Origin: Vitreoscilla stercoraria DSM 513
GTDB taxonomy: Bacteria; Pseudomonadota; Gammaproteobacteria; Burkholderiales; Neisseriaceae
Direction of reading: 5' to 3'
DNA: 64,000 nt
Assembly: GCF_000382305.1 (NCBI RefSeq)
Contig: NZ_KB908027.1
Location: forward strand, 50,079-114,078
Shown here: in pieces, positions 25,743 through 34,783 of the stretch
Layout: each line of letters opens with the position of its first letter
Numbering within the stretch: position 1 is the stretch's first letter
Program-made: the position numbers and the translations under genes
Notes under the pieces: model-generated
The model's input: only the letters and a program-made list of their open reading frames with translations
Told to the model about the DNA's origin: nothing
Database searches by the model: none

Positions 25743-27191
25743 ATGAAACCATTAAGCGTGAAGCAATGCAGCGATTTGTTGCAAAGCAAACAAATTTCAG
25801 CCACTGAGTTGGCACAAGATTACTTAAATCAAATTCAAGAACACAATCCAGCAATCAATGCTTACATTCATTTGGATGCAGACAGAACTTTAGCGCAAGC
25901 GCAAAAAGCAGATGAGCGTTTGCAAAGTGGCACCGACAGTTTGCTCACAGGTGTGCCTATTGCGGTCAAGGCCAATTTCTGTGAAGAAGGTTGGACGACG
26001 TCTTGTGGTTCGAAGATGTTAGAGAACTTTATCGCCCCTTATACCGCACACGTAGTACAAAACGTGCGCAACCATGGCATGGTCAGCTTGGGTAAAGTGA
26101 ACATGGATGAGTTTGCCATGGGTTCTACCAGTGAGTCATCTTTCTTTGGCATCACACGCAACCCGTGGAATTTAAATCACGTTCCGGGCGGCTCAAGTGG
26201 AGGCTCTGCTGCGGCTGTGGCGGCTCGTTTGGCACCTGCGGCTTTGGGTTCAGATACAGGCGGCTCTATTCGTCAACCTGCGGCGCATTGCGGTGTGACA
26301 GGTATCAAACCCACTTATGGCATTATCAGCCGTTTTGGTATGGTCGCTTATGCTTCGAGTTTGGATCAAGCCGGTCCGATGGCACAAACGGCAGAAGATT
26401 GCGCTTTGCTGTTGAATGCGATGGCAGGCTTTGATGAACGTGACTCGACCAGTTTGGAGCGTGCCAAAGAAGATTATATGCGCGATTTGAACTTGCCATT
26501 GACCGGTTTGCGCGTGGGTTTGCCAAAAGAGTATTTAGAAGGCGGCCTGAATGCAGATGTGGCGGCAACCGTGCAAAATACCGTTGATTTGCTCAAATCT
26601 TTGGGTGCACAAATGGTAGACATCAGCTTGCGTCAAACCGAATTTGTGATTCCTGCGTATTATGTGATTGCGACAGCCGAAGCGTCGACCAATTTGTCAC
26701 GTTTTGATGGCGTGCGTTATGGTCATCGCACTGATAGTTTTGAGTCTTTGGATGAGTTTTACAGCAAAAACCGCGCTGAAGGTTTTGGCGAAGAAGTGAA
26801 ACGTCGCATCATGATGGGTACTTATGTATTGTCACATGGTTATTACGATGCCTATTACGTTAAAGCACAACAATTGCGTCGCTTGGTGTCGAATGACTTT
26901 CAGGCCGCTTTTGAGCAATGCGATGTGATTTTGGCGCCAGCTTCACCAACGGCAGCCCCTGCCATTGGCAGTCAAACCAAAGACCCCGTACAAATGTATT
27001 TGAGTGATGTGTTTACGACATCGTTGAATTTGGCGGGTTTGCCGGGCATCAGCGTACCAGCAGGCTTCAGTCAAGACGGTTTGCCAATTGGCATGCAATT
27101 GTTTGGCAATTATTTTGCGGAAGCCAAATTGTTAAACGTGGCACATCAAATCCAATTGAACAGTGACTACCACACACGCACACCTGCGTAA
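25743..27191 (+). CDS. gatA: Asp-tRNA(Asn)/Glu-tRNA(Gln) amidotransferase subunit A
   Basis: 482-residue amidase-signature glutaminase that releases ammonia for GatB. The catalytic Lys is in VPIAVKANF, the Ser pair in VPGGSSGGSAAAVAA and LGSDTGGSIRQPAA. Starts 21 bases after gatC. Uptake-like words at 26543 and 26903. Followed by an outward uptake-word palindrome and then a helicase gene rather than gatB directly. Confidence 0.97.
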   Translation: MKPLSVKQCSDLLQSKQISATELAQDYLNQIQEHNPAINAYIHLDADRTLAQAQKADERLQSGTDSLLTGVPIAVKANFCEEGWTTSCGSKMLENFIAPYTAHVVQNVRNHGMVSLGKVNMDEFAMGSTSESSFFGITRNPWNLNHVPGGSSGGSAAAVAARLAPAALGSDTGGSIRQPAAHCGVTGIKPTYGIISRFGMVAYASSLDQAGPMAQTAEDCALLLNAMAGFDERDSTSLERAKEDYMRDLNLPLTGLRVGLPKEYLEGGLNADVAATVQNTVDLLKSLGAQMVDISLRQTEFVIPAYYVIATAEASTNLSRFDGVRYGHRTDSFESLDEFYSKNRAEGFGEEVKRRIMMGTYVLSHGYYDAYYVKAQQLRRLVSNDFQAAFEQCDVILAPASPTAAPAIGSQTKDPVQMYLSDVFTTSLNLAGLPGISVPAGFSQDGLPIGMQLFGNYFAEAKLLNVAHQIQLNSDYHTRTPA

Positions 27192-27202
27192 GGTATTCAT
27201 CG

Positions 27203-27238
27203 TGTTTACAGGACGCTGTTTTAAGCGTCCTGTAAACA
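27203..27238. repeat. Outward-facing uptake-word palindrome
   Basis: TGTTTACAGGACGCT (27203-27217) and its reverse complement (27224-27238) face the opposite way from all other pairs here and have no T run. It sits between gatA and the NERD-helicase. May still fold in RNA, but looks less like a terminator. Confidence 0.7.
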
Positions 27239-27294
27239 TCTATTGGACAAGTAGTATTCCTTAAACCTGTTTTCATGCTTAGGACGTCGCGCTT

Positions 27295-29196
27295 ATGGCC
27301 ATCATTATCCCCAATTTGAATCAACTCAAAGGTCGCGGTACGGCAGGTGAGCGGCGTGTGGCAGAGGTTTTGCGACGCAAATTAGGCGATGAATGTTTGG
27401 TGTGGTATGACGTGGCAGTGGGCAAAAAACGCCGCTATCCTGATTTCATCGTGTTGCATCCGCAAAAAGGCTTGTTGTTTTTGGAGGTGAAAGATTGGGA
27501 GCTGAAAACTTTCAAATCCATCAATCCCAATGACATTCAACGCTTAACCAGCAATGGTTTGCGCACCGATCCCAATCCTTTGGCACAAGTGCGTGGTTGT
27601 GCTTTTGCCTTGGTCAATCAATTGAAAGCCGACCCTGTTTTACAGCAAACGGCCGCCCATCGTTTGGGACAATTGAAAATGCCGTATGGTTGTGGGGTGA
27701 TTTTTTCCAAAGTCTTGCGCAGTCAAATGGAAAATGCCTTGCCCGAAGACAGCCGCAATTTGGTCTTACCCGACCATTTGGTGTTGTACCAAGAAGATTT
27801 GCGTGATGATGTGGATGACGAGGCATTTCAAAACAAATTGTGGGACATGTTCCCGTATCAATTTGGGCAGCGTTTGAGTGAGGACGAAATCAACCGTGTG
27901 CGTTGGCATTTGTATCCAGAATTGCGCATTGATTTGCAATTGTCACAAACCAATTTGTTTGATGATGAGCCATCGCTAGAGGTTTTACAGGACGCTAGTG
28001 CCATGTCTTTGCCTGATAAAATCAAAGTCATGGATTTGCAGCAAGAGCAATTGGCACGCAATTTGGGTGCGGGACATCGGGTGATTCATGGTGTGGCAGG
28101 TTCGGGAAAAACCTTGATTTTGGCTTACCATTGTCAATATTTGGCGCAAATGTTGAGCAAACCGATTTTGGTCTTGTGTTACAACGTTGTTTTGGCGGTC
28201 AAATTAAAGACGATGTTGCAAAATAAAGGCTTGGGCGACAAAGTCCAAGTCCACCATTTTAATGGTTGGTGTATTGAGCAACTGAAAAAACACCATATTG
28301 CTACCATCGAAGGCTCTGAGCCGATTTACAAACGCCAAGTTGCCACTATGTTGGCGGCGGTGGAAGATGGTAGGATTTCACGTGAACAATATGGCGCAGT
28401 AATGATAGATGAAGGCCACGATTTTGAGCCTGAGTGGCTGCAAGCTGTGGCCAAAATGGTGGATATAGACGATGGCAATTTGTTATTGTTATACGACGAT
28501 GCACAATCGATTTACCGTCGTGGTGGTTTGAATTTTACTTTGTCCAGTGTCGGCATCAAAGCACAAGGCCGCACTTCGATTTTGAAAATGAATTACCGCA
28601 ATACGCGTGAAATTTTGCATTTTGCGTATGAGTTTGCCAGCGAATATTTAACCGGTGCAGACAGCAAAGACGACGACCACATTCCTTTGGTTTTACCTGA
28701 GTCCGGTGGCGTGTCTGGTCCGAAACCTGTGTTTTACCGCCTGCCATCGTTCAGTGAGGAAATCACCCAAGCCAAACAGCAAATAGTCTCTTGGCAAGCC
28801 GAAGGTGTGGCTTTGCACAAAATGGCGATTTTGGTGGTGACTTTGGAACAAGCCAAACCTTTACAGGACGCTTTCAAACAGGTGAATGTGGCCACACAAA
28901 TTTTGGTCGATAGCAAAGCCAAAAAAGCGTATTTGCCAGACGACAACAGCGTCGCCATCATGACGTTGCAATCGTCTAAAGGTTTGGAATTCACACATGT
29001 GGTCGTGGTGGGTGTGGGCAGCTTGGCACCAGAAGCCAAACGCACTGCGTCGGACGCCAAAGTATTGTATGTAGGCATGACCCGTGCACAGCAAGTATTG
29101 GTGGTCACGGGTTCTGTCAGCGAGGCAGAAGAAGCCAAAGGTCGTGGCGTGTTTGTCAAAAAATTGCTCAAACAAGCCACTGATTTGGCTTCATAA
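27295..29196 (+). CDS. NERD-domain nuclease fused to UvrD-like SF1 helicase
   Basis: 633 residues. The N-terminus (about 10-130) is a NERD nuclease-related domain: GTAGERRVAEVL, then YPDFIVLHPQKGLLFLEVKDW, which has the D and ExK-type catalytic pattern of the restriction-endonuclease fold. From residue 260 there is an SF1 helicase: Walker A VAGSGKTLI, motif II AVMIDEGHDFE, motif III LLLYDDAQSIY, motif IV NYRNTREI, and MTLQSSKGLEF / LYVGMTRA near the end. Likely a cytosolic DNA-processing enzyme; such fusions occur both as housekeeping and as defence-type genes. Uptake-like words flank it (27203-27238, 29226) and lie inside (27988, 28864). Process unknown. Confidence 0.88.
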   Translation: MAIIIPNLNQLKGRGTAGERRVAEVLRRKLGDECLVWYDVAVGKKRRYPDFIVLHPQKGLLFLEVKDWELKTFKSINPNDIQRLTSNGLRTDPNPLAQVRGCAFALVNQLKADPVLQQTAAHRLGQLKMPYGCGVIFSKVLRSQMENALPEDSRNLVLPDHLVLYQEDLRDDVDDEAFQNKLWDMFPYQFGQRLSEDEINRVRWHLYPELRIDLQLSQTNLFDDEPSLEVLQDASAMSLPDKIKVMDLQQEQLARNLGAGHRVIHGVAGSGKTLILAYHCQYLAQMLSKPILVLCYNVVLAVKLKTMLQNKGLGDKVQVHHFNGWCIEQLKKHHIATIEGSEPIYKRQVATMLAAVEDGRISREQYGAVMIDEGHDFEPEWLQAVAKMVDIDDGNLLLLYDDAQSIYRRGGLNFTLSSVGIKAQGRTSILKMNYRNTREILHFAYEFASEYLTGADSKDDDHIPLVLPESGGVSGPKPVFYRLPSFSEEITQAKQQIVSWQAEGVALHKMAILVVTLEQAKPLQDAFKQVNVATQILVDSKAKKAYLPDDNSVAIMTLQSSKGLEFTHVVVVGVGSLAPEAKRTASDAKVLYVGMTRAQQVLVVTGSVSEAEEAKGRGVFVKKLLKQATDLAS

Positions 29197-29259
29197 CCCC
29201 CAGATTTTTAAGTAACACCCGTTTACAGGACGCCTGTAATCTGAATAGGAAGTAAGAAT

Positions 29260-30687
29260 ATGACTTGGGAAACCGTAATTGGACTGGAAATCCACGTCCA
29301 AATGAACACACAATCAAAAATTTTCAGCGGCTCATCCACAGCTTTTGGTGCCGATGCCAACACACATACATCGGTAGTGGATTTGGCGATGCCGGGGGCA
29401 TTGCCGGTGATGAACCGTGCGGTGATTGAAAAAGGCATCAAATTGGGCTTGGCCTTGAAAGCCACCATCAATCAAACCAATATTTTTGACCGCAAAAACT
29501 ATTTTTATCCTGATTTACCCAAAGGCTACCAAATCAGCCAAATGGATTATCCGATTGTCGAACATGGCAAATTGGACATCGTCGTTGGCGATACGCTCAA
29601 AACCATCAATGTGACCCGTGCGCATATGGAAGAAGATGCGGGCAAATCGGTACACGATGCGGTGCAAGGCTTTACGGGCATTGATTTGAACCGTGCGGGC
29701 ACGCCTTTATTGGAAGTGGTGTCTGAACCTGAAATGCGCAGCGCAGCCGATGCGGTGGCATATGCCAAAGCGATGCATGATTTGGTCACTTGGTTGGATA
29801 TTTGTGACGGCAATATGGCCGAAGGTTCGTTCCGTATTGATGCGAACGTGTCGGTGCGTCCTGTAGGTCAGGCTGAATTTGGCACGCGTTGCGAAATCAA
29901 AAACTTGAACTCATTCCGCTTTTTGGAAGCGGCCATCAATTACGAAGTTGAGCGTCAAATCGAATTGATTGAAGACGGCGGTAAAGTGATTCAGCAAACG
30001 CGTTTGTGGGACCCTGAAAAAGGCGAAACCCGCGCGATGCGTACCAAAGAAGACGCCAACGATTACCGTTACTTCCCAGACCCTGATTTGTTGCCTGTGA
30101 TCATTTCTGATGAACAATTGGCGCGTGTGAAATCGGAAATGCCAGAATTGCCTGCGGACATGGCCGAGCGTTTTGTGGCGGATTTTGGCATCACCGAATA
30201 CGATGCGCGTTTGTTAACGACATCCAAAATCACGGCGGATTATTTTGAAACCGCTGCCAAAGCTTCAGGCGAAGGCAAATTGGTTGCCAACTGGATGAAC
30301 GGCGAATTGGCAGCAACATTGAACCGTGAAGAAAAAACCTTGGCAGACAGCCCGATTGACGCGGTGCGTTTGGCTGGTTTAGTGAAAAAAATTGTCGATG
30401 GCACTTTGTCGAGCAAATTGGCGAAAAAAGTGTTTGAAGCTTTGTGGAGCAGCGATTTGTCAGCCGAACAAATCATTGAACGTGATGGTTTGCAACAAAT
30501 CAATGACACTGGCGCCATTGAAAAAATGATTGACGAAGTGTTGGCAGCCAATCCTAAATCGGTCGAAGAATTCAAAGCGGGTAAAGAAAAAGCCTTGAAT
30601 GCTTTGGTCGGTCAAGTGATGAAAGCCAGCCGTGGCAAAGCCAATCCTGCGCAAGTGCAAGATTTGATGAAAGCCAAATTGGTTTAA
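29260..30687 (+). CDS. gatB: Asp-tRNA(Asn)/Glu-tRNA(Gln) amidotransferase subunit B
   Basis: 475-residue subunit that binds the mischarged tRNA and transfers the amide. Visible: ETVIGLEIHVQMNTQSKIFSG, KNYFYPDLPKGYQISQ, SFRIDANVSVRP, EIKNLNSFRFLEAAI, and a C-terminal YqeY-like helical tail (VMKASRGKANPAQVQDLM). An uptake-like match at 29856 falls in a conserved VSVRPVG stretch and may be incidental. Separated from gatA by the NERD-helicase gene. Leads into lptE by 12 bases. Confidence 0.97.
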   Translation: MTWETVIGLEIHVQMNTQSKIFSGSSTAFGADANTHTSVVDLAMPGALPVMNRAVIEKGIKLGLALKATINQTNIFDRKNYFYPDLPKGYQISQMDYPIVEHGKLDIVVGDTLKTINVTRAHMEEDAGKSVHDAVQGFTGIDLNRAGTPLLEVVSEPEMRSAADAVAYAKAMHDLVTWLDICDGNMAEGSFRIDANVSVRPVGQAEFGTRCEIKNLNSFRFLEAAINYEVERQIELIEDGGKVIQQTRLWDPEKGETRAMRTKEDANDYRYFPDPDLLPVIISDEQLARVKSEMPELPADMAERFVADFGITEYDARLLTTSKITADYFETAAKASGEGKLVANWMNGELAATLNREEKTLADSPIDAVRLAGLVKKIVDGTLSSKLAKKVFEALWSSDLSAEQIIERDGLQQINDTGAIEKMIDEVLAANPKSVEEFKAGKEKALNALVGQVMKASRGKANPAQVQDLMKAKLV

Positions 30688-30699
30688 TAAGGGACACAC

Positions 30700-31200
30700 A
30701 TGAAAAAATGGCTGATATTGAGTTGTCTGTTTTTATTGAGCGCTTGTGGCTTTAATTTGCGTGGCGTTGAGTTGACCGACACTTTATTGCCTTACCACCG
30801 TTGGGCGGTTGAAGATGCAAAGGGCATGTATAACCCAATCAAATACGAATTGAAACGCCGTCAAGACGTAGAAGTGGTGGATGCAGCTCAATCGCAAGCC
30901 ATTTTGCGTGTCTTAGAGGAAAGCACCGACAGACGTTCACAGTCTTTGAATTTAGAAGGTTCCACCACTGAGTATTTGATGACTTTGAACGTCACCATTC
31001 GCATCGAACAAGGCGGCATGATTGTGTCTGAGCCGATGAGTGTGCAAGTGCGTCGCTTTATGAAATACTCAGACAATGAGATTTTAAGTAAAGACGATGA
31101 AGAACAAAAACTGTGGCAAGACATGCGTCGTGAGGCGGCTGCGCAGTTGATTTTGCGCATTGCCATGGTCAATGCAGCTGATTTGCGAGTGCGACAGTAG
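30700..31200 (+). CDS. lptE: LPS-assembly lipoprotein LptE
   Basis: 166-residue outer-membrane lipoprotein that plugs LptD and helps place lipopolysaccharide in the outer leaflet. Lipobox LSAC (Cys16) follows a short signal; GFNLRGV comes directly after, as is usual in LptE. Low sequence conservation otherwise; support comes from position before holA, the classical pairing. Stop TAG overlaps the GTG start of holA by one base. Confidence 0.9.
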   Translation: MKKWLILSCLFLLSACGFNLRGVELTDTLLPYHRWAVEDAKGMYNPIKYELKRRQDVEVVDAAQSQAILRVLEESTDRRSQSLNLEGSTTEYLMTLNVTIRIEQGGMIVSEPMSVQVRRFMKYSDNEILSKDDEEQKLWQDMRREAAAQLILRIAMVNAADLRVRQ

Positions 31201-32225
31201 TGGCTTTGTTGAATGCTCAAGCTTGGATGGCCAGTTTAAAACAGCCATTACCAGCGGCGTATGTGGTGTTTGGTGAAGAAGATTTGTTGCGCATTGAGGC
31301 TGTGGACGCCTTGCGTGCTGCTGCCAGAGAACAAGAATATTTTGACCGTCAGGTTTTGACGGTGGATAGCCATTTTGATTGGTCGTTGTTGCGTGAAGCG
31401 ACGCAATCTATGGGTTTGTTTTCTGAGCGAAAATTGATTGAAATTCACTTGCCAACAGGCAAGCCAGGCAAAGAAGGTGCCGAAGCGTTGTTACAGGCCG
31501 CGGCTGCTTTTGCAGAAGATACTGTCACGGTATTGGTTTTGCCCAATATGGACAAAACGCAGCAAAAAAGCAAGTGGTTCCAAGCGTGGTTACAGGCCGC
31601 TTGTGTGTTGGAATGCAAAGCGGTTAGCGCTGCGCAATTGCCTCGTTGGATAGAGCAGCGTTTGCAGCAACACCAATTGCACATGGCAGCCGATGCTTTG
31701 GATGTGTTGGCGCAGCGTGTGGAAGGCAATTTGCTGGCGGCTAAGCAAGAAATCGACAAATTGGCTTTGTTGCATGGTGCAGGCGCGCGTTTGGGTTTAC
31801 AGGACGCCCAACAAGCGGTGGCAGATGTGGCACGTTTTGACGTGTTTGATTTGGCGCAGTCTTGGATGCAAGGTAATGTCAGCCGAGTATTGCAATTGCT
31901 TGCGAGCTTGCAAAGCGAAGGCGATGAACCTGTGTTGGTGGTTTGGGCGGTGAGCGAGGATTTGCGTGCTTTGTTGCGTTTGAAAGCGGGTTTGTCTTCA
32001 GGCGAAAGCGAGCAGATTTTGCGGCGCAACTTGCGTTTGTGGGGTGACAAATATGCATGGGCGCAACAAGCTTTGCGCCGTGTAGGTGTCAGACGCGTCT
32101 TGATGGCTTTGCAACAGTGTGCGCTGATAGACCGTCAAATCAAAGGTGCTGCCGATGGCAAGGCATGGCAATCTATGCAAGATTTATTATTGGATTTGTG
32201 TCAAAAAACACAGAAACATTCTTGA
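31200..32225 (+). CDS. holA: DNA polymerase III subunit delta
   Basis: Clamp-loader subunit that opens the beta clamp; 341 residues. Visible: YVVFGEEDLLRIEAVDALR, VLVLPNMDKTQQKSKWFQAW, LPRWIEQRLQQHQL, VEGNLLAAKQEIDKLALL and VARFDVFDLAQS. Start is GTG 31200 overlapping the lptE stop, so translation is probably coupled. Three uptake-like words in about 1 kb (31495, 31591, 31800) are read as LLQAA, WLQAA and LQDA. Confidence 0.94.
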   Translation: MALLNAQAWMASLKQPLPAAYVVFGEEDLLRIEAVDALRAAAREQEYFDRQVLTVDSHFDWSLLREATQSMGLFSERKLIEIHLPTGKPGKEGAEALLQAAAAFAEDTVTVLVLPNMDKTQQKSKWFQAWLQAACVLECKAVSAAQLPRWIEQRLQQHQLHMAADALDVLAQRVEGNLLAAKQEIDKLALLHGAGARLGLQDAQQAVADVARFDVFDLAQSWMQGNVSRVLQLLASLQSEGDEPVLVVWAVSEDLRALLRLKAGLSSGESEQILRRNLRLWGDKYAWAQQALRRVGVRRVLMALQQCALIDRQIKGAADGKAWQSMQDLLLDLCQKTQKHS

Positions 32226-32233
32226 AACCATCG

Positions 32234-32265
32234 AGCGTCCTGTAAAGGTTTACGGGACGCTTTTT
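32234..32265 (+). terminator. Uptake-word hairpin terminator after holA
   Basis: AGCGTCCTGTAAA (32234-32246) pairs with TTTACGGGACGCT (32249-32261), followed by T's to 32265. The right arm has one change from the word (CGGGACGC), leaving a single mismatch. Confidence 0.75.
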
Positions 32266-32290
32266 GATGTTGAAAACAAAGGAAATTAGC

Positions 32291-32674
32291 ATGACTTTAG
32301 CGTATTGGTGTGTGTTTATTGCAATGTTTTTACCGTGGTTGTGTGCGTTTTATGCTAAACGGGTCGGCGGTTTTGCAGGTCAAGACAACCACAATCCACG
32401 TGATTTTATGTTGCACACGCAAGGCGAAGCCAAGCGTGCCAATGCAGCGCAGCAAAATTCATTTGAAATTTTCCCTGCGTTTGCCGCAGCTGTCATCATT
32501 GCACATATGACGGGCGGCGCATCGCAAGCTGCGATAACTTTTTGGTCGGTTTTGTTTGTGTTGAGTCGCTTGCTGTACATTTTCTTGTACATTAAAGACA
32601 TGGCGACTTTGCGTTCTGGGTCGTGGATGGTGGGTTTGGTGTGTATTTTGGCACTGTTTATTGCAGCCGCTTAA
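32291..32674 (+). CDS. MAPEG-family membrane protein
   Basis: 127 residues, four membrane segments. Short family patterns: RVGGF(A)GQDNHNPRDF near residue 25, RANAAQQNSFEIFPAFAAAV in the second helix, and SRLLYIFLYI in the third. MAPEG proteins include glutathione-dependent enzymes, but most bacterial members are uncharacterised. ATG 32291 has AAAGGAAA upstream; an in-frame ATG at 32264 lies within the holA terminator and is rejected. Confidence 0.85.
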   Translation: MTLAYWCVFIAMFLPWLCAFYAKRVGGFAGQDNHNPRDFMLHTQGEAKRANAAQQNSFEIFPAFAAAVIIAHMTGGASQAAITFWSVLFVLSRLLYIFLYIKDMATLRSGSWMVGLVCILALFIAAA

Positions 32675-32716
32675 ATTCATTTGCAACTTATGACAGCCAA
32701 AAGGCGACATTTTTGG

Positions 32717-32722
32717 TATAAT
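32717..32722 (+). promoter_or_regulatory. Candidate -10 box for gapA
   Basis: Exact TATAAT 42 bases before the gapA start. No good -35 at the right distance (ATGACA at 32690 is too far), so assignment is tentative. Confidence 0.4.
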
Positions 32723-32764
32723 TGCCGCCGTTTTTGTGTCTCCTAAACCAACTAAGGATTTTCC

Positions 32765-33793
32765 ATGACGATTAAAGTAGCCATCAACGGTTATGGCCGC
32801 ATCGGCCGCCAAGTTTTACGTGCCATTTACGATTACAAATTGACGAATGTGTTTGAAGTCGTTGGCGTGAATGCTTCTGGCGATTTGGCCACCAATGCAC
32901 ATTTGACCAAGTTTGACACCGTACACGGCCGTTTTGGTGCAGAAGTGACTCATCAAGACAATGCTTTGGTCATCAATGGTGATGTGATTCCGTTTTTCTC
33001 TACTCGCAATCCAGCTGAATTGCCTTGGGGCGAATTGAATGTGGATTTGGTTTTGGAGTGTACAGGTGCGTTCACCACCAAAGCAAAATGCCAAGCACAC
33101 ATTGATGCAGGTGCAAAAAAAGTTTTGATTTCAGCGCCAGGTGGCGATGATGTGGATGCTACTGTGGTTTATGGTGTGAACCATGACGTATTGACTGCTG
33201 ACATGACGGTTGTGTCTAACGCGTCTTGCACCACCAACTGTTTGGCACCTGTTGCCAAAGCTTTGAACGATGCATTGGGCATTCAAAAAGGCTTGATGAC
33301 CACGATTCATGCGTTCACCAATGACCAAGTATTAACCGACGTGCGTCACAAAGACTTGCGTCGTGCGCGTTCTGCTACTGAAAACATGATTCCGACCAAA
33401 ACAGGCGCTGCCAAAGCCGTGGGTTTGGTATTGCCTGATTTGAATGGCAAATTGGATGGTTTTGCTGTGCGTGTGCCGACCATTAACGTGTCATTGGTAG
33501 ATTTGACGTTTGAAGCCGGTCGCGATACATCTGTTGATGAAGTCAATGCCATTGTCAAAGCCGCTGCTGAAGGCAGTATGAAACATGTTTTGGGCTTCAA
33601 TACTTTGCCATTGGTTTCAACCGACTTTAACCATTCTACCGAAGGTTCAACTTTCGATTCGACTTTGACCAAAGTGTCTAACGGCAATATGGTCAAAGTA
33701 TTGGCTTGGTATGACAATGAATGGGGCTTTAGCTGCCAAATGTTGCGCACCGCTGCGGCTTTGTTTGGTCAAGAAGTGGTTGAATTAAAATAA
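32765..33793 (+). CDS. gap: Glyceraldehyde-3-phosphate dehydrogenase, with NADP-type cofactor loop
   Basis: 342-residue glycolytic/gluconeogenic enzyme. N-terminal INGYGRIGRQ, catalytic Cys155 in SNASCTTNCLAP, RRARSATENMIPT and WYDNEWGF are all present. The loop after beta-2 reads GVNASGD (residues 34-40): the acidic residue that makes NAD-specific enzymes (IND) is Ala37 here. The same NAS pattern is known from NADP-preferring enzymes such as Bacillus subtilis GapB. So this copy may be NADP-dependent or dual and act in gluconeogenesis, which would fit growth on lactate. Own promoter region and strong terminator. Family certain, cofactor inferred. Confidence 0.95.
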   Translation: MTIKVAINGYGRIGRQVLRAIYDYKLTNVFEVVGVNASGDLATNAHLTKFDTVHGRFGAEVTHQDNALVINGDVIPFFSTRNPAELPWGELNVDLVLECTGAFTTKAKCQAHIDAGAKKVLISAPGGDDVDATVVYGVNHDVLTADMTVVSNASCTTNCLAPVAKALNDALGIQKGLMTTIHAFTNDQVLTDVRHKDLRRARSATENMIPTKTGAAKAVGLVLPDLNGKLDGFAVRVPTINVSLVDLTFEAGRDTSVDEVNAIVKAAAEGSMKHVLGFNTLPLVSTDFNHSTEGSTFDSTLTKVSNGNMVKVLAWYDNEWGFSCQMLRTAAALFGQEVVELK

Positions 33794-33819
33794 ATTGGTT
33801 TGACCTCTTTTAGATTTTT

Positions 33820-33853
33820 AAGCCATCTTGCTTCACAGCAAGATGGCTTTTTT
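33820..33853 (+). terminator. Terminator of gapA
   Basis: Perfect 12-bp stem AAGCCATCTTGC/GCAAGATGGCTT (33820-33831, 33838-33849), 6-nt loop, T run to 33853. No uptake-like word. Confidence 0.9.
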
Positions 33854-34037
33854 GTAGGGTTTTGAATTTGTTTGCCAAACATGGCAAGATATGATGCCAA
33901 TAGGTTTGATATTCACACAGTTTGTGTCTGCTCAATGGACAGAAGCTAGTGGTGTGTGATGGTGGTTTGTGGTATTTTTATTGCAGTGCAGCAATTGGAT
34001 TTTGGTCAAGATTTTTGTATTTGAGTTGGGATGAAAG

Positions 34038-34205
34038 ATGTTTACTTTGTTTGTGTTGAATTTGATTATTTTGGGTGTGGTTTGTGCGGGTTTGATGCAG
34101 ATGATTAAGAATACCCGTGCTGAAATCATGGCATTGAAAAAGCAAGTAGAGCGTTTGCAAGCCCGTTTGGATGGTATTACTCACAGCGACACTGAAACTT
34201 TGTGA
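34038..34205 (+). CDS. Small membrane protein with basic coiled-coil tail (55 aa)
   Basis: A 55-codon frame starting MFTLFVLNLIILGVVCAGL. Residues 2-20 form one membrane segment; residues 24-46 (NTRAEIMALKKQVERLQARL) have heptad spacing of hydrophobic residues with charges, a short coiled coil. Codon use resembles the neighbours. The sequence GGGATGAAAG upstream is a weak ribosome site. It lies 45 bases before the DUF2721 gene on the same strand and may be its partner. Not recognised as a known family; real because of the coherent membrane plus coiled-coil design. Confidence 0.6.
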   Translation: MFTLFVLNLIILGVVCAGLMQMIKNTRAEIMALKKQVERLQARLDGITHSDTETL

Positions 34206-34250
34206 CAAACCAATGGGTTTTAATATTTTAAAATAAAGAAAAGTATCTAT

Positions 34251-34757
34251 ATGGACTTACAAATGACCACCCCTGCGCTGATTTTTCCAGCCATCTCATT
34301 GATTATGTTGGCTTACACCAATCGATTTTTAGGTGTGTCGACGGTCATTCGCAATTTGACGCACGAATACCAACAACATCCTGATGATTCTTTGTTATTG
34401 CAAATTGACAATTTGCAGCGGCGCGTCATCATGGTGCGTAACATGCAAATGTTTGGCGTGGCTTGTATCATGCTTAGTATTGCCAGCATCATTGCTTTGT
34501 TTTTTGAAAGTCAATTTTGGGGCGTGAGTTTGTTCACGATCAGTTTGTCTTGTTTGGTGGTGTCATTGTTGATTTCGATGTATGAGTTGATTTTGTCTTG
34601 TCATGCTTTGGAAATTGCGTTGGGCGACATGGAAAAAGACTTGAAGCAGATTGCCCATCCGATTTTGGCCAGACCACGCCGCCGTACCAAAAGTAAAAAA
34701 ACAGTGGTTTCTGAAATGGTGCGCAAAGAAGAAGAGTCGAACGATAATATGCGTTAA
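34251..34757 (+). CDS. DUF2721 membrane protein
   Basis: 168 residues. Pattern MTTPALIFPAISLIMLAYTNRFL, then a region with RVIMVRNMQMFGVACIMLSI and LISMYELILSCHALEIALGDME matches the DUF2721 family: three membrane segments, with a basic C-terminus (RPRRRTKSKK). Start either ATG 34251 or ATG 34263. Function unknown. Followed by an uptake-word terminator. Confidence 0.82.
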   Translation: MDLQMTTPALIFPAISLIMLAYTNRFLGVSTVIRNLTHEYQQHPDDSLLLQIDNLQRRVIMVRNMQMFGVACIMLSIASIIALFFESQFWGVSLFTISLSCLVVSLLISMYELILSCHALEIALGDMEKDLKQIAHPILARPRRRTKSKKTVVSEMVRKEEESNDNMR

Positions 34758-34783
34758 ATGGTTTGAACAGTCATTTTGCAGAT

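Noticed and set aside
29850..29870. GCGTCCTG in gatB as a selected word
   Set aside because: It falls in the conserved VSVRPVG block and lacks the AAA flank; probably incidental.
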